Positions 58,255-64,000 of a DNA stretch of 64,000 nucleotides are shown piece after piece. Source of the stretch: Geminicoccaceae bacterium (GTDB lineage Bacteria; Pseudomonadota; Alphaproteobacteria; Geminicoccales; Geminicoccaceae). Below the pieces are notes generated by a model that was not told where the DNA came from, searched no databases, and saw only the letters and a list, made by a program, of their open reading frames with translations. Each line of letters begins with the position of its first letter. Position 1 is the first letter of the stretch. Position numbers and translations under genes: made by a program. The stretch lies in contig JACKIN010000004.1 of assembly GCA_020638495.1 (NCBI GenBank), forward strand, positions 239,272 through 303,271. The letters are read 5' to 3'.

Positions 58255-58276
58255 CGCCCGTGCCCTCCTCGAGGGC

Positions 58277-59257
58277 CTATTGGCCCATGGCGCGCGCCGC
58301 CTCGTAGGCGTCACGGCCGAACTGGTCCATGTAGGTCTCGTGCACGCCTTCCGAGGCGGCGATGAAGCCGGAGAGATCGGGGTTCTCGTCGATCTCCATG
58401 CCCTCGGCCCGGAGCTTGTCGAAAAGCTCGGCAGCGCCCTGGGCATTCTTTTCGGCCATCAGCACCTGCGCCTCCAGGGCGGCGGCACGGATCGCCTCCT
58501 GCTGCGCCGGCTCCAGGCCGTCCATGAACTGCCGGCTGGCAATGAGGAAGAAGCCGGCGCGCATGTGGTTGGTCAGGGTCAGGTGCTTCGACACCTCGTA
58601 GATCTTCCAGTGATACATGACCTCCACCGGGTTCTCCATGGCGTCGATCGTGCCGAGCCGGAGTGCGAGGTAGAAGTCCGCCGCCGGCATCGGCACCGGC
58701 TCGACCCCGAACGCGCGCCAGGTGTCGGTGTAGACGTTGATGTTGGGCACCCGCACCTTCATGCCCTCCAGGTCCTCGACCGCGTGCACCGGCTTGGTCG
58801 CCGAGGTCAGGATGCGCGGGTTGCGCTCGAGGAAGGCCAGCATCTCGACGCCGAGCTCGTCCGCCATGTCGGCCGACCACTGCTCGGCCCATTCGCTCGT
58901 GACGAAGGCCTGGAGATGGGCGCTGTCGCGCCACATGAACGGCATGTCGATGATCGACCAGGGCGGGTAGAAATTGGCGACGATCGAGCCGACGAGCGCA
59001 AACTCCGTGATGCCCGCCTGGACCTGCTCGAAGAGCTCGCGCTCGCTGCCGAGCGTCGAGTTGGGGAAGATCTCGATGGTGACGGCGTCGCCGGTCGCCG
59101 CGGCCACGGTCTCGGCGAAGGCGGTGAGGACCTCGTGGCGCGGATCGTCCGTCGGCGCGAGATGCCCGAGCTTGGCCGACTGGGCCATGGCCGTTCCGGC
59201 GACCAGCCCGCCGATGCCGAGCGCCATGGCGATCGCGCCTGCGCGTGCGATGTGCAT
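58277..59257 (-). CDS. dctP: TRAP transporter substrate-binding protein (DctP family)
   Basis: The 326-residue periplasmic protein delivers the substrate to DctQM. A signal peptide ends about GTAMAQSAK (residue 24). The family features GSERELFEQVQAGITEFAL, the arginine segment GMKVRVPNINVYTDTWRAFGV and PADFYLALRLGTIDAMENPVE follow. This last pattern, with the conserved arginine, indicates a carboxylate ligand such as an organic acid or sugar acid. GGGAGG is spaced 6 bases from ATG 59257, which decides the start over an ATG two codons earlier. Confidence 0.95.
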   Translation of the reverse strand: MHIARAGAIAMALGIGGLVAGTAMAQSAKLGHLAPTDDPRHEVLTAFAETVAAATGDAVTIEIFPNSTLGSERELFEQVQAGITEFALVGSIVANFYPPWSIIDMPFMWRDSAHLQAFVTSEWAEQWSADMADELGVEMLAFLERNPRILTSATKPVHAVEDLEGMKVRVPNINVYTDTWRAFGVEPVPMPAADFYLALRLGTIDAMENPVEVMYHWKIYEVSKHLTLTNHMRAGFFLIASRQFMDGLEPAQQEAIRAAALEAQVLMAEKNAQGAAELFDKLRAEGMEIDENPDLSGFIAASEGVHETYMDQFGRDAYEAARAMGQ

Positions 59258-59329
59258 GTCCATCCTCCCAGATTGCCCAGATTGCTCGAACCGCAAGGGT
59301 GCCCGAGTCGTCGCGCCCCTGATCCCCAT

Positions 59330-59367
59330 CTGCTAGGGAAGAGCAAGGAATACGTCAACGCATACGT
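59330..59367 (-). promoter_or_regulatory. candidate TRAP operon promoter with direct-repeat operator
   Basis: On the minus strand TTGACG (59358-59353) and TAGCAG (59335-59330) are separated by 17 bases, about 72 bases before the dctP start. Two copies of ATACGT (59350-59355 and 59362-59367, a 12-base period) overlap the -35 box. This is consistent with binding of a dimeric regulator, for instance one of the GntR type often tied to TRAP systems; no regulator gene is encoded next to the operon. Confidence 0.4.
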
Positions 59368-59467
59368 AGTAGGGGCAGCCTCGGCATCGAGGAATCTCGC
59401 CGGCGGGCGGAACAAGAGTCGCGGCTGATCGTTCATGTAGTGTCTTTGATCAATTTGGAGGATTGGC

Positions 59468-59755
59468 ATGTCGGTAACCGAGGCGGGCGCAGCCGGGCAG
59501 ACGGTGTCCTGGCGCCGACTGGCGATGGCCGTCACCTTCGGCCTCCTGGCCCTGACCGTGACGGCCTGCGACGACGGCCCGGCGGAGGAGGCCGGCAGCG
59601 AGGCCGGGGCAGCCGTGGACAATGCCGTCGACCAGGCCGGCGATGCCGCCGAAAGCGCCGGCGACGCCATCGAGGACACCGCCGAGGACGCCGCCGATGC
59701 GGTCGGCGACGCCGCCGAGGACGCCGGCGACGCCGTGGAGAAGGCGACGGACTAG
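59468..59755 (+). CDS. small lipoprotein with 11-residue acidic repeats
   Basis: Function unknown. The 95-residue protein has a hydrophobic lipoprotein signal ending in the lipobox LTVTAC (cysteine about residue 36). The mature part has no aromatic residues and consists of Ala, Asp, Glu and Gly. Three clear 11-residue units occur: DAAESAGDAIE, DTAEDAADAVG, DAAEDAGDAVE, with a looser one before. This pattern gives amphipathic, possibly disordered helices as in LEA-like or apolipoprotein-like proteins. GGAGG 6 bases upstream supports the ATG. An Asp after the lipid-modified Cys would, by enterobacterial rules, favour inner-membrane retention. Confidence 0.8.
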   Translation: MSVTEAGAAGQTVSWRRLAMAVTFGLLALTVTACDDGPAEEAGSEAGAAVDNAVDQAGDAAESAGDAIEDTAEDAADAVGDAAEDAGDAVEKATD

Positions 59756-59864
59756 GAGCCTGGCTGCGGGGCAGGCGGCCAGCCGCCGCTTGTCCCGCAC
59801 CCTCGATCGGGGCTATCGACAGGCGCGCCGCTCTTTCTCCCGCCGCCCGAAGGACCCGACCCCC

Positions 59865-60500
59865 GTGCCCACCATTCTCTGCTTCGGCGATTCCAACACC
59901 CACGGCACCCTGCCGCTGACCGGCCCGGGCGACATTCGCCGCCTCGGCCCCACCCGGCGCTGGCCCGGTGTCCTCGCCGCCGAGCTCGGCCCCGACTACC
60001 GCGTCATCGAGGAGGGCCTGCCCGGCCGCACCACGGTCCATGCGGACCCGATCGAGGGTGCGCACATGAACGGGCTGGCCGCCCTGCCGATGCTGCTCGC
60101 CAGCCATTCGCCCATCGACCTCATGACCATCAAGCTCGGCACCAACGATCTGAAGGTGCGCCACTCGGTCTGTGCGGCCGACATCGCCCGCTCGATCGAG
60201 CTCCTCGTCCTGACCACCCGCCAGCTCTGCACCGCCCCCGGCCGGACCGTGCCAAAGATCCTGATCATCGCCCCGCCGCCGATCGAGGAGGCCGGCTGCC
60301 TCGCCGAGATCTTCGCCGGCGGCAGGGCGAAGTCGCTGGAGGTCGGTCCCTGGCTCCGCCGCTCCGCCGAATTTCTCGGCACGGGCTTTCTCGACGCCGG
60401 CGACCATATCGAGGTAAGCCCGATCGACGGGATCCACTACGACGAGGCGGCGCACGCCACCCTCGGCCGGGCGATCGCCGCGGCCGTGCGGGCGCTCTGA
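59865..60500 (+). CDS. SGNH/GDSL-type hydrolase (arylesterase-like)
   Basis: The 211-residue hydrolase has the catalytic serine in ILCFGDSNTHG (block I), glycine in block II near IEEGLPGRTT, the asparagine in IKLGTNDLK (block III), and the Asp-His pair in SPIDGIHYDEAAH (block V). No signal peptide is visible, so it should be cytoplasmic. The start is GTG 59865, with GAAGGA 10 bases upstream. Related enzymes are annotated arylesterase or acyl-CoA thioesterase; the ester used is unknown. Confidence 0.9.
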   Translation: MPTILCFGDSNTHGTLPLTGPGDIRRLGPTRRWPGVLAAELGPDYRVIEEGLPGRTTVHADPIEGAHMNGLAALPMLLASHSPIDLMTIKLGTNDLKVRHSVCAADIARSIELLVLTTRQLCTAPGRTVPKILIIAPPPIEEAGCLAEIFAGGRAKSLEVGPWLRRSAEFLGTGFLDAGDHIEVSPIDGIHYDEAAHATLGRAIAAAVRAL

Positions 60501-60530
60501 GCGCCGGCCGCCAGCAGAACGAGGCCACGA

Positions 60531-61784
60531 ATGTTCCATGACGCCAAGGCGCGGCTGGATTCCGCCGCGGCGACGCTCGGCGTGACCGCCGAGGTCGTCG
60601 AGCGGCTGCGCTACCCGGACGAGACCCTGTGCGCCAGCCTGCCGATCCGCCTCGACGACGGCTCGATCCGCGTGCTCAAGGGCTTTCGCTGCCGCTACAA
60701 CGAGGTGCGCGGCCCGACCAAGGGCGGCATCCGCTTCCATCCCAGCGTCGGCATCGACGAGGTGATGGCGCTGGCCTTCTGGATGACCATCAAGACGGCG
60801 GTGGTCGATCTGCCGTTCGGCGGCGCGAAGGGCGGGGTCGCGGTCGACGCCAAGGGCCTGAGCCCGCGCGAGCTCGAGGGCGTGGCGCGCGCCTACGTCC
60901 GCGCCTTCGCCGAGATGATCGACGAGGACCGCGATATCCCGGCGCCCGACATGTACACGGGCGGCATCGTCATCGCCTGGATGACCGACGAGATCACCGC
61001 CCTCGAGCGCCGGCCGATGCCGGCCGCCATCACCGGCAAGCCGCGCCAGCTCGGCGGCTCGCTCGGCCGCGACACCGCGACCGGCGACGGCGCGTTCCTG
61101 TGCCTGGAGCGCCTCGCCGACCGTCTCGGCCTCGGGCAGGGGGCGAGCATCGCCGTCCAGGGCTTCGGCAACGCCGCGCGCGTCTTCGCCCGTCGCGCGG
61201 CCGAGGCCGGCTATCGCGTCACCGCCGTCTCCGACAGCAGCGGTGCCGCGCACGACCCGGGTGGGCTCGATCTGGACGCGCTGGCCAGCCACAAGAACGA
61301 GACCGGCTCGGTCGAAGGCTTCGCCGGCGCACTCGATCGCGATGCCCTGCTGACCACCGAATGCGATCTCCTGGTGCCCGCGGCTCTGGGCGGCGTGATC
61401 GATGCCGACCTCGCCCGGAAGCTTCGCTGCAAGGCCATCCTGGAGATCGCCAACGGCCCCGTGCAGCCGGCCGCCGACGCGGTGCTCGAGGAGTGTCGCA
61501 TCGATGTCGTCCCCGACATCCTCGCCAATGCCGGCGGCGTGATCGTCTCCTACTTCGAGTGGGTGCAGAACCGGACCGGGGACTACTGGGCCGCCGGGAC
61601 CGTGGCCGAGCGCCTGGCGGAGCGTCTGCGCACCAGCACCGACGCCGTCGTCGAGCGTGCCGAGCGCCATGCTTGCGGCTTGCGGCAGGGCGCCTATCTC
61701 CTGGCCCTCGAGCGGCTGTGCGCGGCCATCGCCGCCAAGGGCACGCAGGCCTTCTACAATGGCGGCGGGGCAGGGGACGCATGA
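60531..61784 (+). CDS. Glu/Leu/Phe/Val dehydrogenase (glutamate dehydrogenase type)
   Basis: The 417-residue enzyme interconverts an amino acid and its 2-oxo acid. The N-terminal domain has NEVRGPTKGGIRFHPSVGIDEV and PFGGAKGGVAVDAKGLSP, in which the catalytic lysine is located, and IPAPDMYTGGIVIAWM. The NAD(P) domain includes IAVQGFGNAARVFARRAAEAG. The order and length fit the hexameric GDH class I used for glutamate oxidation, and glutamate is the probable substrate. It is 30 bases after the hydrolase gene; the stop overlaps the thrC start (ATGA). Confidence 0.92.
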   Translation: MFHDAKARLDSAAATLGVTAEVVERLRYPDETLCASLPIRLDDGSIRVLKGFRCRYNEVRGPTKGGIRFHPSVGIDEVMALAFWMTIKTAVVDLPFGGAKGGVAVDAKGLSPRELEGVARAYVRAFAEMIDEDRDIPAPDMYTGGIVIAWMTDEITALERRPMPAAITGKPRQLGGSLGRDTATGDGAFLCLERLADRLGLGQGASIAVQGFGNAARVFARRAAEAGYRVTAVSDSSGAAHDPGGLDLDALASHKNETGSVEGFAGALDRDALLTTECDLLVPAALGGVIDADLARKLRCKAILEIANGPVQPAADAVLEECRIDVVPDILANAGGVIVSYFEWVQNRTGDYWAAGTVAERLAERLRTSTDAVVERAERHACGLRQGAYLLALERLCAAIAAKGTQAFYNGGGAGDA

Positions 61785-63172
61785 CCACCTACACCAGCAC
61801 GCGCGGCGGCAGCCACGGCCGGAGCTTCGAGGACGTGCTGCTGCGCGGCCTCGCCGAGGACGGCGGGCTCTTCGTCCCCGAGACCTGGCCCGCGGTCGAC
61901 CTGCAGGCGCTGGCGGGCCTCTCCTATCCGGAGACCGTTGCCCGGCTCCTGGCACCCTTCACCACCGGCTGCTTCGACGCGGCCGAGCTCGAAGCCATGG
62001 CCCGGGACGCCTATGCCGCCTTCCGCCACCCCGCCACGGCCCCCTTGGTCCAGCTCGACCACGACGAGTGGCTGCTCGAGCTCTTCCACGGCCCGACCTT
62101 CGCCTTCAAGGACTTCGCCATGCAGCTTCTCGGCCGCATGTTCGAGGCGGTCCTGAAGCGGCGAGGGGAGAGCATCACCATCGTCGGCGCCACCTCGGGC
62201 GACACCGGTGCGGCCGCCGTGCGCGCCTTCGCCGGGCTGGAGCGCATCCGGGTCGCCATCCTCTTCCCCGAAGGCCGCATCTCGCCCGTCCAGCAGCGCC
62301 AGATGACCACGGCATCGGCGGCCAATGTCGAGATCATCGCCGTCCAGGGCACGTTCGACGACTGCCAGAACCGCCTCAAGGACATGTTCAACGACCAGGC
62401 GTTCCGCGGCGACCTCAAGCTCGCCGCGGTCAACTCGATCAACTGGGCCCGCGTCGTGGCCCAGGCCGGCTACTACGTCTATTCCGCGCTCCGCCTCGGC
62501 GGCCTCGCCCGGCCCTTGGCCTTCGCCGTGCCGACCGGCAATTTCGGCGACGTCTATGCCGGCTACGTGGCCAGCCGGATCGGCCTGCCGGTGGCGAGGC
62601 TGATCGTCGCCACCAACACCAACGACATCCTCGCCCGCTTCCTCTCCTCCGGCCGCTATGCCAGGGGCGAGGTCGCCGCCACCATGAGCCCGTCCATGGA
62701 CATCCAGGTGGCCTCCAACTTCGAGCGCCTGCTCTTCGAGCTCCTCGACCGCGACGGCGCCGCCGTGGCGCAGCTCATGGCCGACTTCGCCCGCGACGGA
62801 GCGCTCGAGCTCGACGAGAACCGCCTCGCCGCCGCCCGCCGCCTGTTCGCCGGTGCCCGGGTCGACGAGGCGACGACGGCCGCCACCATCGCCGAGGTCC
62901 GCGCCGCCACCGGCCAGCTCGTCGATCCGCACACCGCCGTCGGCATCCGCGCCGGCCGCGACCTCTGCCCGCCAGGGACGCCGCTCGTCACCCTCGCCAC
63001 AGCCCATCCGGCGAAGTTCCCGGAAGCCATGACCCGGGCCACCGGCGAGGCGGCGCCTTTGCCGGAGCCGCTCGCCGCCATGCTGCAGGCCCATGAGCGC
63101 TTCACCACCCTGCCGAACGATCTGGCCGCCCTGCAGGCGCATCTCCGCGCCTGGGCCGGCCCCACCGCCTGA
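61781..63172 (+). CDS. thrC: threonine synthase
   Basis: The 463-residue PLP enzyme converts O-phosphohomoserine to threonine. The PLP lysine lies in ELFHGPTFAFKDFAMQLLG (about residue 110), the phosphate-binding part in TIVGATSGDTGAAAVRAF, and another family stretch is INWARVVAQAGYYVYSAL with PTGNFGDVYAGYVASRIG. The N-terminus YTSTRGGSHGRSFEDVLLRGLAEDGGL is that of the long, alphaproteobacterial and yeast-like form. It is coupled to the dehydrogenase gene upstream and followed at 17 bases by the protease. Confidence 0.97.
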   Translation: MTTYTSTRGGSHGRSFEDVLLRGLAEDGGLFVPETWPAVDLQALAGLSYPETVARLLAPFTTGCFDAAELEAMARDAYAAFRHPATAPLVQLDHDEWLLELFHGPTFAFKDFAMQLLGRMFEAVLKRRGESITIVGATSGDTGAAAVRAFAGLERIRVAILFPEGRISPVQQRQMTTASAANVEIIAVQGTFDDCQNRLKDMFNDQAFRGDLKLAAVNSINWARVVAQAGYYVYSALRLGGLARPLAFAVPTGNFGDVYAGYVASRIGLPVARLIVATNTNDILARFLSSGRYARGEVAATMSPSMDIQVASNFERLLFELLDRDGAAVAQLMADFARDGALELDENRLAAARRLFAGARVDEATTAATIAEVRAATGQLVDPHTAVGIRAGRDLCPPGTPLVTLATAHPAKFPEAMTRATGEAAPLPEPLAAMLQAHERFTTLPNDLAALQAHLRAWAGPTA

Positions 63173-63189
63173 AGCGAACCAGAGAAAAC

Positions 63190-64000
63190 ATGCAGATCAC
63201 CACGCTTTCGAACGGCATCCGCGTCGTCACCGAGACCATGCCCCGGGTCGAGACCGCGAGCTTCGGCATCTGGGTCGATGCCGGCGCCCGCTACGAGGCG
63301 CCCGAGGTCAACGGCGTCGCCCACATGCTGGAGCACATGGCCTTCAAGGGCACCGCCACCCGCACCGCCAAGGCGATCGCCGAGGAGATCGAGGACGTCG
63401 GCGGCTCGCTCAACGCCTATACGGGCCGCGAGCACACCGCCTACTACGCCCGCATCCTCGCCGAGGACGTGCCGCTCGCCGCCGACATCCTGACCGACAT
63501 CCTCCGCCACTCGACCTTCGATGCCGAGGAGTACGAGAAGGAGCGCCACGTCATCCTGCAGGAGATCGGCGAGACCCAGGACACCCCCTCCGACCTCGTC
63601 TTCGACCAGTTCCAGGAGGCGGCCTTCCCGAACCAGCCGATCGGCCGCTCGATCCTGGGCTCCGAGGCGATCATCGAGACCCTGCCGCGCGACGCGCTCC
63701 AGACCTTCATCGACAGCCACTACGGCCCCGAGGCGCTGATCGTCGCCGCCTCCGGCAAGGTCGAGCACGACGCCATCGTCGCCCTCGCCACCGAGAAATT
63801 CGGTGATCTGGCGAAGAGCCCCAAGCCCGTCCCGGCACCCGCCAGCTACACCGGCAGCGAGTGGCTCTCCGGCCGCGACCTCGAGCAGGTCCACCTCTGC
63901 CTCGGCCTCGAGGCCTTCGCCTACACCGACCCCGACTTCATCCCGCTCCAGGTCTTCCAGACCGCCCTCGGCGGCGGCATGTCCTCGCGCCTCTTCCAGG
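63190..64000 (+). CDS. M16 family peptidase, mitochondrial processing peptidase-like (3' end outside window)
   Basis: The first 270 codons of an insulinase-family zinc peptidase are in the window. The inverted zinc motif HXXEH is seen in NGVAHMLEHMAFKGT (about residue 40), with the distal glutamate in YEKERHVILQEIGETQD. The start MQITTLSNGIRVVTETMP is typical of the processing-peptidase beta-like proteins next to thrC in alphaproteobacteria. The gene continues beyond base 64000. Confidence 0.95.
   Translation, partial: MQITTLSNGIRVVTETMPRVETASFGIWVDAGARYEAPEVNGVAHMLEHMAFKGTATRTAKAIAEEIEDVGGSLNAYTGREHTAYYARILAEDVPLAADILTDILRHSTFDAEEYEKERHVILQEIGETQDTPSDLVFDQFQEAAFPNQPIGRSILGSEAIIETLPRDALQTFIDSHYGPEALIVAASGKVEHDAIVALATEKFGDLAKSPKPVPAPASYTGSEWLSGRDLEQVHLCLGLEAFAYTDPDFIPLQVFQTALGGGMSSRLFQ

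Overview
The window is a GC-rich (about 70% by eye), densely coding stretch of bacterial chromosome, almost certainly from an alphaproteobacterium. The evidence is the gene families and their order: AddA/AddB in place of RecBCD, a short HPr kinase next to RapZ, EIIA-Man and HPr, a complete aa3 oxidase cluster with CtaB, CtaG, DUF983, SURF1 and COX15, an NDUFA9-like protein, and YcjX with its DUF697 partner. It looks Rhodospirillales-like, but the genus cannot be fixed from what is visible. Nearly everything is core genome. The only mobile element is one intact insertion sequence.

Layout. 1-1696: the 3' part of dnaE and tRNA-Val(UAC). 1733-7444 (minus): cell-shape operon mreB-mreC-mreD-mrdA-rodA. 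7662-9266 (minus): leuA, with a terminator behind it and a candidate leucine attenuator in front. 9732-12801: a thiamine-diphosphate enzyme convergent with a glutamine-synthetase-like ligase. 12822-28493 (minus): a long collinear block kdsD-lptA-lptB-rpoN-ptsN-hprK-rapZ-EIIA-ptsH-ahcY-tsaE-addB-addA-trxA that joins LPS export, sigma-54, the regulatory PTS, SAM recycling, tRNA t6A synthesis and recombination repair. 28743-29590 (minus): an RNase D-type exonuclease and tRNA-Leu(CAG). 29771-39631 (plus): an NDUFA9-like protein, then gltD-gltB translationally coupled to two tandem secreted beta-helix paralogues. 39640-45543 (minus): DUF2892 protein, PPK2, a three-gene metal-handling cluster, the YcjX/YcjF-like pair and ubiA. 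45594-46328: rsmE, followed by an insertion sequence at 46329-47796. 47937-55036 (plus): cytochrome c oxidase and heme A assembly, then an M32 carboxypeptidase. 56459-59257 (minus): a TRAP transporter. 59468-64000 (plus): a repeat-rich lipoprotein, an SGNH hydrolase, glutamate dehydrogenase, thrC and the start of an M16 protease.

Most genes sit in operons with 4-base start/stop overlaps, so translational coupling is common. The points most worth a second look are the leuA leader (a Leu-rich short frame ending inside a hairpin whose loop can pair with a downstream copy of the same 8-base palindrome), the palindrome lying in the gltD promoter, the twin beta-helix proteins behind gltB, the absence of lptC, kdsC and hpf from an otherwise standard cluster, the metal-handling trio, and the insertion at a TTAA that contains the rsmE stop codon. 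I found no clear example of a wholly new multigene system, and no CRISPR array, prophage or toxin-antitoxin pair.
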